Source of the DNA: Pseudomonas lactucae
GTDB lineage: Bacteria > Pseudomonadota > Gammaproteobacteria > Pseudomonadales > Pseudomonadaceae
Direction of reading: 5' to 3'
NCBI RefSeq assembly: GCF_016937615.1
Contig: NZ_JAFHKI010000006.1
Coordinates: 1 to 64,000, forward strand
Length of the DNA stretch: 64,000 nt
Program-made: the position numbers and the translations under genes
Notes under the pieces: generated by a model
Seen by the model: the letters and a program-made list of their open reading frames with translations, nothing else
What the model was told of the DNA's origin: nothing
Databases searched by the model: none
Shown here: positions 10,398-18,990 of the stretch, piece after piece
How the letters are laid out: the number at the start of each line of letters is the position of its first letter
How positions within the stretch are numbered: position 1 is the stretch's first letter

Positions 10398-11954
10398 GTG
10401 AGCCAGTCCCTGATCGCAGCCCTGCAAAACCCGGCTTTATATCCTCATCCGGTTGAAGCGTTCCAAGTCATCGAAACCCATATTTCCTGGGTGGTCCTGA
10501 CCGGTCCTTATGCCTATAAGCTGAAGAAACCGGTGAACTTCGGTTTCCTGGACTTCACTGATCTGGAAAAACGCGGTCACTTCTGCCACGAAGAGCTGCG
10601 CCTCAACCAGCGCCTGACCCAGGATTTGTATCTGGAAGTATTGCCGATCACCGGCACGGCCGAAGCGCCTCAACTGGGAGGCGAAGGGCCGGTTATCGAG
10701 TACGCACTGAAGATGCGTCAGTTTCCGCAAAGCCAACTGCTCAGTACCTTGCAAGCCAATGGCGAACTGACCAGTGCGCACATTGACGAGATGGCCAAGC
10801 AAATCGCGCACTTCCACCTCACCGCGCCGAAAGTCCCGCAGGACCATCCCGCCGGCACCCCGGACGAAGTGATGGCCCCGGTAAGGCAGAACTTCGAGCA
10901 GATCCGCCCGTTCCTCAGCGACAAGGCCGACCTGGCGCAACTGGAAGCCTTGCAAGCCTGGGCTGAGAGCAGCTTCGAACGCCTCAAACCGTTGCTGGCG
11001 CAGCGCAAGGTCGACGGTTTCACCCGCGAGTGCCACGGTGATATCCACCTCGGTAACGCCACGTTGATTGACGGCCAGGTGGTGATCTTCGACTGCATCG
11101 AGTTCAACGAGCCTTTCCGCTTCACCGACGTGTATGCCGATACCGGCTTCCTGGCCATGGACCTGGAAGACCGCGGGCTCAAGTCCCTGGCCCGTCGCTT
11201 CATCAGTCAGTACCTGGAGCTGACCGGTGACTATCAGGGTCTTGAATTGCTGAACTTCTATAAAGCCTACCGTGCACTCGTGCGCGCCAAGGTCGCGCTG
11301 TTCAGCATGCCGAGCGAAGCCAGCCCGGTGCAACGCGCCACGACGCTGCGCCAGTACCGCAACTACGCCAACCTGGCGGAAAGCTATAGCACCATCCCGT
11401 CGCGCTTCCTGGCGATAACCCACGGGGTTTCGGCGGTGGGCAAAAGCCACGTCGCCATGCGTCTGGTAGAAGCACTGGGTGCCGTGCGCCTGCGCTCAGA
11501 TGTGGAGCGCAAGCGCCTGTTCGGTGAGCAGCAGGTGGAAAATACACCACAAGCCGGCATCTATGCCGCCGATGCCAGCGCACGCACCTACGCACGCCTG
11601 AACGAAATTGCCGACACCGTGCTGCGCGCCGGCTACCCGGTGGTACTGGATGCCACGTTCCTCAAACACGCACAGCGCGACGCCGCAGCCAAAGTGGCCG
11701 AGGCCACCGGTGCGCCCTTCCTGATCTTCGATTGCAATGCGCCACACGCCGTGATTACCAGTTGGCTGGCGCAACGTCAGGCGGATAAAAACGATCCGTC
11801 TGACGCCACCTTGAGCGTTATCGAAGAACAGCACGCCAATCGCGATCCCCTGACGGCCGAAGAACTGCTACTGAGCAAACGCGTCGAAACCAATCAGAGC
11901 GGTACCCTCGATGCATTGGTCGCGCAAATTCGCCAGCGCATGCCGGGCCTGTAA
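10398..11954 (+). CDS. Bifunctional aminoglycoside-phosphotransferase-like / P-loop ATPase protein
   Basis: The 518-residue product joins two nucleotide-using domains. Residues about 1-330 resemble aminoglycoside/choline kinases, with the Brenner motif HGDIHLGN starting at His213 and the metal-binding aspartate in VVIFDCIEFNE. The C-terminal part is a P-loop kinase-like domain with Walker A GVSAVGKS (about 343-350). The fusion is widespread in proteobacteria without a settled function. A GTG start is supported by GAAGGA six bases upstream. I see no basis for calling it a resistance gene. Confidence 0.8.
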   Translation: MSQSLIAALQNPALYPHPVEAFQVIETHISWVVLTGPYAYKLKKPVNFGFLDFTDLEKRGHFCHEELRLNQRLTQDLYLEVLPITGTAEAPQLGGEGPVIEYALKMRQFPQSQLLSTLQANGELTSAHIDEMAKQIAHFHLTAPKVPQDHPAGTPDEVMAPVRQNFEQIRPFLSDKADLAQLEALQAWAESSFERLKPLLAQRKVDGFTRECHGDIHLGNATLIDGQVVIFDCIEFNEPFRFTDVYADTGFLAMDLEDRGLKSLARRFISQYLELTGDYQGLELLNFYKAYRALVRAKVALFSMPSEASPVQRATTLRQYRNYANLAESYSTIPSRFLAITHGVSAVGKSHVAMRLVEALGAVRLRSDVERKRLFGEQQVENTPQAGIYAADASARTYARLNEIADTVLRAGYPVVLDATFLKHAQRDAAAKVAEATGAPFLIFDCNAPHAVITSWLAQRQADKNDPSDATLSVIEEQHANRDPLTAEELLLSKRVETNQSGTLDALVAQIRQRMPGL

Positions 11955-12046
11955 GAAAAATTTCTTGGTCGTGTCGTCTACTGGGCGCACGACCCAGCAA
12001 TAGTGGCACTATAATGGCGTCATAAATCCAACAGGAGTTCGTCATC

Positions 12047-12391
12047 ATGAGTCACCCCAAGCTTCTTGATACCCCGCTCTACTCGCTCCTGCACAAAGAC
12101 GATATCCGAGGCTTCAACAAGGAGCGCCCGAACGACGTCACCATCGACATGCGCGGGGGCGATTTTCGCGGGCTGGACCTGCGCGAATTGAATGCCGCAG
12201 GTGTGGATTTCACGGATGCCTATTTCCGTTCCGCCGATTTGCGCGGGCTGGATTTGCGCGACTGCTCGCTGGAAGGCGCCAGCCTGGCCCATGCACAGAT
12301 TTCCGGTACCTACTTCCCGGCTGAATTGACTGCCGATGAGATTCTCATGTCGGTCAATTTCGGGACTCGCCTGCGCTACCGCACCAAGTAA
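12047..12391 (+). CDS. Small pentapeptide-repeat protein
   Basis: 114 residues with a central run of pentapeptide-like repeats (for example GGDFRGLDLREL, ADLRGLDLRDCSLEGASL), expected to form a short right-handed beta-helix. An AGGAG ribosome site precedes the ATG, and TATAAT occurs at 12010-12015, though I see no good -35. No enzyme motif is present. Pentapeptide proteins include DNA mimics that protect gyrase, but nothing here supports that specifically. Confidence 0.75.
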   Translation: MSHPKLLDTPLYSLLHKDDIRGFNKERPNDVTIDMRGGDFRGLDLRELNAAGVDFTDAYFRSADLRGLDLRDCSLEGASLAHAQISGTYFPAELTADEILMSVNFGTRLRYRTK

Positions 12392-12405
12392 CCCCTACGC
12401 TCCAT

Positions 12406-12433
12406 CCCCAGGCCTCGCCAGGCATGCCTGGGG
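12406..12433 (+). terminator. GC-rich hairpin after the pentapeptide-repeat gene
   Basis: CCCCAGGC/GCCTGGGG, a perfect 8-bp stem with a 12-base loop just after the stop codon. No T run follows, so intrinsic termination is uncertain. Confidence 0.4.
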
Positions 12434-12592
12434 CACGCGCGTGAGTACGTCAAAAACTTTCGCGCCATTCTTATAAGCTTTTGAACCGTTTCCGAGCAAA
12501 GAACTACACTTTTCCTACTGAGCGCTACACTCCTGTTCAGGTCTGCTGGTCACGATACCCACCGCACCATTCGGCCGTTGCAAGGAGGCTTG

Positions 12593-12865
12593 ATGAACGA
12601 TGAGCTGCAACACCTGAAAAACCTCGGCAAGACGTCAGCACAGTGGCTGCACGCGGTGGGCATCCACAGTGCGTCCGATTTGCGTCGGTTGGGAGCGGTC
12701 GATGCTTATCGAGCCGTAAGGAGTCGCGGGTTCCGAGCCTCGAAAGTGCTGTTGTATGCAATCGAAGGGGCATTGATGGACGTGCATTGGAACGACATTC
12801 CAGCCGAACGCAAAGAGGCGCTGAATCGCCAACTGGACGCCATTTCGGCGCGCCAGAAAAATTAA
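12593..12865 (+). CDS. TfoX/Sxy C-terminal domain protein
   Basis: A 90-residue protein consisting only of the TfoX C-terminal helical domain: LKNLGKTSAQWLHAVGI followed by SASDLRRLGAVDAYRAVR. The N-terminal TfoX domain is absent, as is common for short members. The ATG at 12593 has a strong AAGGAGG at 12582-12588. In Haemophilus and Vibrio full-length Sxy/TfoX activates competence genes; for stand-alone C-terminal domains the role is not established. Confidence 0.82.
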   Translation: MNDELQHLKNLGKTSAQWLHAVGIHSASDLRRLGAVDAYRAVRSRGFRASKVLLYAIEGALMDVHWNDIPAERKEALNRQLDAISARQKN

Positions 12866-12897
12866 CTGAGCCTGCACGCTCAATGTTCATGGGACTT

Positions 12898-12913
12898 TCA
12901 AACGAACGTTTGA
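12898..12913. promoter_or_regulatory. Inverted repeat, operator-like
   Basis: TCAAACG-AA-CGTTTGA is a perfect 7-bp dyad with a 2-base centre. It lies 29 bases upstream of the -35 box of the PrrF promoter and has no T run. It has the form of a dimeric repressor site; no regulator is identifiable. Confidence 0.45.
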
Positions 12914-12942
12914 GAAAAAACCCGACTCATTCAAACCAAAGA

Positions 12943-12970
12943 TTGACTCACAAATGAGAATCGTTATGAT
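12943..12970 (+). promoter_or_regulatory. Promoter of the PrrF sRNA
   Basis: TTGACT (12943-12948), a 16-base spacer and TATGAT (12965-12970). Transcription would begin at about 12977, seven bases past the -10. The -10 lies inside the Fur box. Confidence 0.8.
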
Positions 12971-12974
12971 TATC
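12953..12974. promoter_or_regulatory. Fur box over the PrrF promoter
   Basis: AATGAGAATCGTTATGATTA and the two following bases (TC) closely match the Fur consensus GATAATGATAATCATTATC. The site covers the -10 box and spacer, as expected for iron-dependent repression by Fur. Confidence 0.8.
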
Positions 12975-12976
12975 AC

Positions 12977-13089
12977 AACTGGTCGCGAGATCAGCCGATA
13001 ACTGGAAGACCATTGGTTCGGACTCTCAGATTATCTCCTCATCAGGCTAATCACGGTTATTTGACCCGGCTCTTGCCGGGTCTTTTTTT
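12977..13089 (+). ncRNA. prrF: PrrF-type iron-responsive sRNA
   Basis: The RNA starts AACTGGTCGCGAGATCAGCC, which I recognise as the PrrF 5' end. It carries the conserved core CAGATTATCTCCTCATCAGG (13027-13046) that pairs with mRNAs such as sodB. It ends in the terminator GACCCGGC-TCTT-GCCGGGTC plus seven T (13063-13089). Fur should repress it when iron is present; under iron limitation it spares iron by silencing iron-protein mRNAs with Hfq. Only one copy is here, whereas P. aeruginosa has two in tandem at the equivalent place beside heme-uptake genes. Confidence 0.9.
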
Positions 13090-13125
13090 ATCCATGGCAA
13101 GCTGTCCGTAGAAAGCGGTTCAATT

Positions 13126-13893
13126 TCAACGCGCAATGATCAACGGATGCCCCCGCTCCGGATGTGGCTGCACCAACACATCCAGGCCGAATACGGCTTT
13201 AAGGGGCTCAGGCCGCAACACCTGTGCCGGTGTGTCCAGGGCATGGGGGCGCCCGTGGTCCAATAGCAAAATGCGATCGCAGTAACGCGCCGCCAGATTC
13301 AGATCATGGAGAATCACCAGTACCGCCGCCCCCCGATCGGCAAAGGTGCGGATTGCCTGCAAGGTCGTATGTTGATGCAAAGGATCCAGCATCGACGTCG
13401 GCTCATCCAGCAGCAGCGTTTGCCCTGCTTCGCCCGGCCATAGCTGCGCCAGCACCCGCGCCAGGTGCACGCGCTGGCGCTCACCGCCGGACAACGCCAG
13501 ATAACTGCGGCCACTCAAGTGCGCCACATCCGCCGCCTGCAGGGCTGCCTCTATAATCTCGTCATCGCGCACTCGCCCGGTTCGGTGAGGCAGGCGGCCC
13601 ATGCCGACCACCTCTTCGACACGAAACCCGAAGTCCAGCGTCGAGGTTTGCGGCAACACCGCCAGTCGCTGTGCGCGCTGCGATCCGCTCCAGTCTTTCA
13701 GCGCACGCTTATCCAGACGCACCGAGCCTTCATCAGGAGGCAACTCACCGCATAACGCACCCAGCAACGTACTTTTGCCTGCACCATTGGGCCCGAGCAC
13801 GCCGAGCACTTCTCCTGGCAGCAACTCAAGGGTGATATCCGCCAAGACCGTCTTGTGACTGCGGCGAATCTGTAGCGCTTGGACGCTCAGCAT
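13126..13893 (-). CDS. hmuV: Heme ABC transporter ATP-binding protein
   Basis: ATPase of the heme importer HmuTUV. The 255-residue product has Walker [10 protein letters not shown], signature [17 protein letters not shown], Walker [10 protein letters not shown] and the His switch in [13 protein letters not shown]. The start at 13893 overlaps the hmuU stop by one base; the frame stays open further upstream, but that stretch is only a shadow of hmuU. It faces the PrrF sRNA tail to tail, so both may rise when iron is scarce. Confidence 0.93.
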   Translation of the reverse strand: MLSVQALQIRRSHKTVLADITLELLPGEVLGVLGPNGAGKSTLLGALCGELPPDEGSVRLDKRALKDWSGSQRAQRLAVLPQTSTLDFGFRVEEVVGMGRLPHRTGRVRDDEIIEAALQAADVAHLSGRSYLALSGGERQRVHLARVLAQLWPGEAGQTLLLDEPTSMLDPLHQHTTLQAIRTFADRGAAVLVILHDLNLAARYCDRILLLDHGRPHALDTPAQVLRPEPLKAVFGLDVLVQPHPERGHPLIIAR

Positions 13894-14930
13894 CAGGCTC
13901 GCCCTCGCAACAGCAGGTAAAGAAAAAACGGCGCGCCAATAAAGGCTGTGACGATACCGATCGGTAATTCCGCCGGCGCCAAGGCCAGGCGCGCAACCAG
14001 ATCGGCAAACAGCAGCAGGCTCGCGCCCGCCAGCACCGATGCCGGCAACAGCACGCGATGATCGGGCCCAGCCAGCAGTCGCACCAAATGCGGCACCACC
14101 AGCCCGACGAAACCAATCATGCCCGCCGCCGCCACCGCAGCGCCCACTCCCAATGCGGTGCAAAACATCAGTTCGCGCTTGAGCCCTTCGACATCGATCC
14201 CCAGGTGACAGGCCTCGGACTCGCCGAGCAACAGCGCATTCAACGCCTTGGACCGGCGCGGCAACCACAGCGCCACCCCCGCACTCACCAGCAGCAGCGG
14301 CCACAACCGCGAATAACTCGCGCCGTTGAGGCTGCCCAGGTTCCAGAACGTCAAGGTCCGCAGGGTGGCGTCGTCGGCCAGGTAGGTAAACAGTCCCACC
14401 GCGGAGCCGGCCAGCGCGGTGAGCGCGATGCCGGCGAGCAACATCGTCGCCACATTTGTCTGGCCCTTATGCCGCCCCAGGCGATAGACCAGCGCCGTGA
14501 CGCCCAGACCACCGAGAAAAGCGCACAGCGACAGCAGATACGGCCCGAACGCCTCCGGCAACCCACCGAAAAACGAACCGCCAACGATGGCAATGGCAGC
14601 CCCCAAAGCAGCGCCACTGGACACCCCCACCAACCCAGGGTCTGCCAGCGGATTGCGAAACAATCCCTGCATGGCCACGCCCGACAGCGCCAGCACGCCA
14701 CCCACCGCCAAGCCGAGCAACGTACGCGGCAAACGAATTTGCCCCAGGATCAGTTCAGCCTGTTCCAGCCCCTGCGCCTCGATGGGCACGCCCAGCAAAC
14801 GCAAGCCCGCCTTCAGCGTATCAAGCAATGGCAGGCTCACGGGGCCCAGCGCCAACGAGAGCCATGTAGCCAGCACACACAACAGCGCCAGCCCGATAAA
14901 CAGCGTCTTCGGTTTAACCAGAGTGGTCAT
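13893..14930 (-). CDS. hmuU: Heme ABC transporter permease, FecCD family
   Basis: A 345-residue, multi-helix FecCD/BtuC-type permease. Recognisable segments include [32 protein letters not shown] and a C-terminal [20 protein letters not shown], the loop that contacts the ATPase. It overlaps hmuT by 4 bases (14927-14930) and hmuV by one, indicating one tightly coupled operon. Confidence 0.93.
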   Translation of the reverse strand: MTTLVKPKTLFIGLALLCVLATWLSLALGPVSLPLLDTLKAGLRLLGVPIEAQGLEQAELILGQIRLPRTLLGLAVGGVLALSGVAMQGLFRNPLADPGLVGVSSGAALGAAIAIVGGSFFGGLPEAFGPYLLSLCAFLGGLGVTALVYRLGRHKGQTNVATMLLAGIALTALAGSAVGLFTYLADDATLRTLTFWNLGSLNGASYSRLWPLLLVSAGVALWLPRRSKALNALLLGESEACHLGIDVEGLKRELMFCTALGVGAAVAAAGMIGFVGLVVPHLVRLLAGPDHRVLLPASVLAGASLLLFADLVARLALAPAELPIGIVTAFIGAPFFLYLLLRGRA

Positions 14931-15805
14931 GGGGCAGGCTTAGCCTGGGCCGGATAAAAACCGGCGGATAACGTTACAAGGCGCTGCGGCAGGCGCGGCC
15001 CCAAGCCTCCCACCAACAAGGTCGGGTCCAGCTCGAACACCCGCCCGCTCCTGGCCGCCGGCGTCGAAGCAAGGATCGGGTTTTCCTTGAACAACGCCGT
15101 GCGCGCGGCATCGCCTGTGAGCGCACGGTCGGCGAACACCAGCACATCCGGGCTCAGGCCGGCCAGCGACTCCACGGAAAACGGTTTGTAGCCCGTGTGT
15201 GTCGCCAGGTTATGTCCGCCCGCCTGCCGCAGTACCCAGTCGCCAGCCGTGTCCTTGCCGGCGATCAACGGTTTGCCGCGGGCGTGGCCGATCAGTAGCA
15301 GCACACCCGGAGCTTTCTGCGTGGATTGGGCCTTGGCGACCCAGCGCTGTTGTTCAGCAAGCGCCTGTTCATATCCGGTAAACAATTGGTTGGCCTTGGG
15401 CTCGTCTCCGAGCAGCTTGCCCAAGTGCTGAAGGTTGCCTTTCAGCGTCGGCAAATCCGGCTGCGCCGAGAACATCTCCACCCGCACGCCCGCGTTGCGA
15501 ACCTGCGCCAGCACCGGCGGGGGGCCCATTTCTTCGGTGCCTACCAGTACCTCAGGGCGTAGGCTCATAATGCCTTCGGCCGACAATTGCCGCTGATACC
15601 CGATACTCGGCAACGCCTTGAGGGACACCGGGTACTGACTGGTCGTGTCCACCCCCACCAGCTTCGATTCACCACCCAGTTCAGTGACCCATTCCGACAG
15701 CGCCCCACCGGCGCTTACCCAGCGCTGTGGCAGTTCGGCGGCTTGCGCCCACGGGTTGACCAGCAGTCCGACAACAAGCGCAATAACGCTGGTACTCAGG
15801 CGCAT
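14927..15805 (-). CDS. hmuT: Periplasmic heme-binding protein of the ABC importer
   Basis: Substrate-binding protein that takes heme to HmuUV. From the ATG at 15805 it begins with a clean Sec signal (MRLSTSVIALVVGLLVNPWA, likely cleavage AQA-AEL), followed by the TroA/BtuF-like fold with GYQRQLSAEGIMSLRPEVLVG. In-frame starts further upstream (15847, 15829) would put a polar tail before the signal, so I reject them. No outer-membrane heme receptor or phuS-like gene is adjacent. A possible Fur box lies upstream. Confidence 0.9.
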   Translation of the reverse strand: MRLSTSVIALVVGLLVNPWAQAAELPQRWVSAGGALSEWVTELGGESKLVGVDTTSQYPVSLKALPSIGYQRQLSAEGIMSLRPEVLVGTEEMGPPPVLAQVRNAGVRVEMFSAQPDLPTLKGNLQHLGKLLGDEPKANQLFTGYEQALAEQQRWVAKAQSTQKAPGVLLLIGHARGKPLIAGKDTAGDWVLRQAGGHNLATHTGYKPFSVESLAGLSPDVLVFADRALTGDAARTALFKENPILASTPAARSGRVFELDPTLLVGGLGPRLPQRLVTLSAGFYPAQAKPAP

Positions 15806-15918
15806 AACAGGGTTTCCTTCCAGGTGCATGGGCTTTTGAGCGCTCACGGATGTGACAGAAAATCCCTGCCAGGCATCGAACTGAGCACCCGGTCAGCAAA
15901 CGGGCGAAGCCGGCATTT

Positions 15919-15937
15919 GATAATTGTTTGCATTTGA
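15919..15937. promoter_or_regulatory. Possible Fur box upstream of hmuT
   Basis: GATAATTGTTTGCATTTGA agrees with the Fur consensus at about 12 of 19 positions and lies between hmuT and the divergent Rieske gene. It is weaker than the PrrF site and could serve either gene. Confidence 0.5.
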
Positions 15938-15961
15938 ACGTCAAGGCACTTAAGGATTGTA

Positions 15962-16279
15962 ATGAAGTTTCTCTGCCCTTCCGACGAGCTCACACCCGAC
16001 AGCAGCCGTGGTTTTGATATCGACGGCTGCAAGCTGTTGGCCGTGCGCCGCAACGGCGTTGCCTACTTCTATATCAACCGCTGTCCCCATCGCGGCATCG
16101 CGCTGGAATGGCAACCTGATCGTTTCCTCGACGACAGCGCCAGCCTGATCCAGTGTGCCACGCATGGTGCGCTGTTCCTGATCGAAAGCGGCGAATGCAT
16201 CGCAGGCCCGTGCGCCGGTCAGAGCCTCGTTGCCCTGCCCGGCCGCGAAGATGAACAGGGCCTGTGGGTGGCGATCTAG
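15962..16279 (+). CDS. Small Rieske [2Fe-2S] protein
   Basis: 105 residues carrying a complete Rieske cluster motif: C41-P-H43 and C65-A-T-H68. There is no signal peptide or membrane segment, so it is a cytoplasmic Rieske ferredoxin-like protein. Its redox partner is unknown; it is not part of a visible oxygenase operon. It starts 156 bases from hmuT, divergently, and its stop codon overlaps that of sfsA. Confidence 0.85.
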   Translation: MKFLCPSDELTPDSSRGFDIDGCKLLAVRRNGVAYFYINRCPHRGIALEWQPDRFLDDSASLIQCATHGALFLIESGECIAGPCAGQSLVALPGREDEQGLWVAI

Positions 16280-16986
16280 TCGAGCCGCACGTCCAATCGA
16301 CGGTCGATGCAAATCTCGTTCGACGTTACGCGTGCGCCATACGCCAGCACTTGCACACCAGCAGCCTTGGCCTCGCGCAGGGCGGCGGCGTAGGCGGCAT
16401 CGATCTCCACTGCCGGGCGCACTGCATCAATCCCCGACAGATTGACGCAATACAGTTGCACCGCTCGCACACCGTCACGCGCCAGATGCGCCAACTCCCG
16501 CAAATGCTTGGCGCCACGCTGGGTCACCGCATCGGGGAAAGCGGCAACACTGGAACCGTCAAAACCCAGGGTGACGCTTTTGACTTCGACATACGCCGCA
16601 CCGTCCGGGTATTCCAGGCGAAAATCGATCCGACTTTTTTCCTGGCCGTAAGGCACCTCTCGCTTCAACGCAGTGAAACCATTGAGCTCCGTAATGACGC
16701 CGGCGCGTAATGCTTCTTCAACCAGCTGGTTGGCGCGTGCCGTGTTGACGCACGCCAGCCGGCCCTGGGGCGTTTCGGCGATTTCCCAGGTACCGGGCAA
16801 CTTGCGCTTGGGGTCACTGGAACGGCTGAACCACACCTGCCCGCCTTCCACCATGCAATTGAGCATGGAGCCGGTGTTGGGGCAGTGTATGGTCAGCAAC
16901 TCGCCGGTAACGGTTTCGATATCGGTCAGAAAACGCTTGTAACGGCGGATCAACCGGCCTTCTTCGAGGGGAGGATAAAAGTGCAT
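16276..16986 (-). CDS. sfsA: SfsA family protein (DNA-binding / sugar fermentation stimulation)
   Basis: The 236-residue length is typical for SfsA. It has an N-terminal OB-like part ([23 protein letters not shown]) and a C-terminal nuclease-like part ([17 protein letters not shown] with E and K in nuclease-like order). E. coli SfsA was described as affecting maltose genes, but its biochemical role is unsettled. The ATG at 16986 would overlap the aminotransferase stop as TGATG once that gene's missing base is restored. Confidence 0.9.
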   Translation of the reverse strand: MHFYPPLEEGRLIRRYKRFLTDIETVTGELLTIHCPNTGSMLNCMVEGGQVWFSRSSDPKRKLPGTWEIAETPQGRLACVNTARANQLVEEALRAGVITELNGFTALKREVPYGQEKSRIDFRLEYPDGAAYVEVKSVTLGFDGSSVAAFPDAVTQRGAKHLRELAHLARDGVRAVQLYCVNLSGIDAVRPAVEIDAAYAAALREAKAAGVQVLAYGARVTSNEICIDRRLDVRLD

Positions 16987-18157
16987 CAGCTTGCCAGCTC
17001 CGCAAGCCACGGGCGATACGTTCCACCGCCTCCTGTAGTCGATCCAGGTTTTGGGTGTAGGCAAAACGCACATGATGCCCGGCTTTATAGCGGCCAAAAT
17101 CCAGCCCGGGGGTGAAGGCCACATGCTGCGTTTCCAGGAAGTGCCTGCAGAACGCGAAGGCATCACCGCCGAATGCGCTGATATCGGCGTACAAATAGAA
17201 GGCGCCTTCGGGCTCAACGGCGATGCCGAAGCCCAGCTCGCGCAGAGCCGGCAGCAAGAAATCACGACGGCGGCCAAATTCGGCGCGGCGCTCCTCCAGA
17301 ATGCTCAAGGTCTGCGGGGTGAAACACGCCAGCGCCGCATACTGGGCCATGCTGGGTGCGCTGATGTAGAGGTTCTGCGCCAGCTTCTCCAGCTCGCTGA
17401 CGGCTGCCGGTGGCGCCACCAGCCACCCCAGGCGCCAGCCGGTCATGCCGAAATACTTGGAAAAACTGCTCAAGACGAAGGCTTCATCGTCCACTTCCAA
17501 CACGCTGGCCGCGTCGGTGCCGTAAGTGAGGCCGTGGTAGATTTCGTCCACCACCAGATGCCCATTGCGCGCCTTGAGTGCACTCGACAGCTGCGCCAAC
17601 TCATCGCGCGTGAGGATTGTCCCGGTAGGGTTGGCCGGAGAGGCCACCAGCGCGCCCACGCTGTCCTGGTCCCAGTGCTTGGCGACCAGATCGGCAGTCA
17701 GTTGGTAACGCACCTCGGGGCCCACCGGCACCAGTTGCGCAGCACCTTCCACCAAGCGCAAAAAGTGCCGGTTACACGGGTAGCCCGGGTCTGCCAGCAG
17801 CCAGTGCTTGCCGGGATCCACCAACAGGCTGCTGGCCAATAGCAAGGCGCCGGAGCCGCCGGGGGTGATCAGGATTCGCTCGGGATCGATGTTCAAGCCG
17901 TAGCGCTGCTCGTAGAGACCGCTGATCGCTTCGCGCAACTCCGGCACTCCACGGGCCGCGGTGTAGCGGGTCTTGCCATCGGCCAGCGCCGCCTGGCCGG
18001 CCTGGATGATCGGTTCGGCGGTGGTAAAATCCGGCTCGCCGATTTCCAGATGGATCACATCATGGCCCGCAGCCTGCAGCTCATTGGCCCGTGCCAGCAA
18101 CGCCATGACATGAAAAGGTTCGATGGCGCGACTGCGCGCACTGTAGGGCTGAGCCAT
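16986..18157 (-). CDS. PLP-dependent class I/II aminotransferase, 3' end probably frameshifted
   Basis: Fold-type I aminotransferase similar to aspartate/alanine aminotransferases, with [18 protein letters not shown] and the PLP lysine in [16 protein letters not shown]. As written the frame passes SWQ (residue 389) and runs to a stop at 16814, giving 447 residues with an unrelated 58-residue tail over sfsA. Adding one G near 16990 (CAAGCTGA to CAAGGCTGA) ends the protein at 390 residues with its stop overlapping the sfsA start. I give the inferred natural end. The substrate cannot be read from sequence. Confidence 0.85.
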
Positions 18158-18475
18158 TGGCCTTCCTTAACGGTAAGAACAAAATCAGGATTCTACCGAA
18201 CCCGCGCGGTAAAACATGCTCTATTGCCTACCCGGCCGGCTTTGCGGTCCGGGCAAGCACCGACAAAACGACTAAAATCAACATTCGAGACGCGACATAC
18301 CCAGTCACGACGGGCTGCTGCAGTTTGCAACCCCGACGCGACAGGCTCGACAACCGGGAGTGGCGCACCCCGAATCTATCTGGTAAGTTCGCCCGCTTGC
18401 AGCCGCAGGGCCGGCAGGTGTCGGTGACGTTGCAATCCTGCGCAATGGATTAGAAGAGTGAGAGGCGGTCTATTC
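18158..18475. other. Intergenic region between the aminotransferase and dksA
   Basis: About 320 bases separating divergent genes. It should contain promoters for both, but I find no -35/-10 pair I would defend. No conserved RNA or protein was recognised. Confidence 0.4.
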
Positions 18476-18907
18476 ATGTCCACCCAAGACAAGCAAAACA
18501 TCAGCGGCTTCGAACCTTACGTAGAGACGAAAGGTGAGGAGTACATGGGCGAGCCCATGCGCGCGCATTTCACCAAGATCCTGAACAAGTGGAAACAGGA
18601 CTTGATGCAGGAAGTTGACCGCACCGTTGATCACATGAAGGACGAAGCAGCCAATTTTCCTGATCCGGCCGACCGTGCCAGCCAGGAGGAAGAATTCGCC
18701 CTCGAACTGCGCGCCCGTGATCGCGAGCGCAAGCTGATCAAGAAGATCGACAAGACCCTGCAACTGATCAAGGACGAAGAATACGGCTGGTGCGAATCCT
18801 GCGGCGTCGAGATCGGTATCCGCCGTCTGGAAGCCCGCCCGACCGCGGACCTGTGCGTAGACTGCAAGACCTTGGCCGAAATCAAGGAAAAACAGGTCGG
18901 CAAATAA
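18476..18907 (+). CDS. dksA: RNA polymerase-binding transcription factor DksA
   Basis: DksA binds the RNA polymerase secondary channel and, with ppGpp, reduces rRNA transcription and raises amino acid promoters. The 143-residue product has the coiled coil with acidic tip D63-x-x-D66-x-A68 and a four-cysteine zinc finger (C106, C109, C127, C130). A GTG at 18458 is in frame, but the ATG at 18476 with GAGAGGCGG upstream is the likelier start. A terminator follows, and gluQ is next, as in many gammaproteobacteria. Confidence 0.95.
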   Translation: MSTQDKQNISGFEPYVETKGEEYMGEPMRAHFTKILNKWKQDLMQEVDRTVDHMKDEAANFPDPADRASQEEEFALELRARDRERKLIKKIDKTLQLIKDEEYGWCESCGVEIGIRRLEARPTADLCVDCKTLAEIKEKQVGK

Positions 18908-18924
18908 TCCCGCCGGGCTGAACG

Positions 18925-18955
18925 AATGGAGCGTGCGAACGCTCCATTTTTGTTT
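18925..18955 (+). terminator. Terminator of dksA
   Basis: AATGGAGCGT/ACGCTCCATT, a perfect 10-bp stem with loop GCGA followed by a T-rich tail, just after dksA. Confidence 0.85.
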
Positions 18956-18990
18956 CTGGCGTTCAGCGATTTTCCAGTAATATCCGGCCC

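Noticed and set aside
12047..12391. Quinolone-resistance (Qnr-like) reading of the pentapeptide protein
   Set aside because: It is far too short, and the repeat count is too low for a gyrase-protecting helix.
13894..14304. Long N-terminal extension of hmuV
   Set aside because: The extension is a Gly/Ala/Arg-rich shadow of hmuU; the family start is at 13893.
16987..17277. N-terminal extension of sfsA
   Set aside because: It lies within the aminotransferase gene in another frame; SfsA begins at MHFYPPL.
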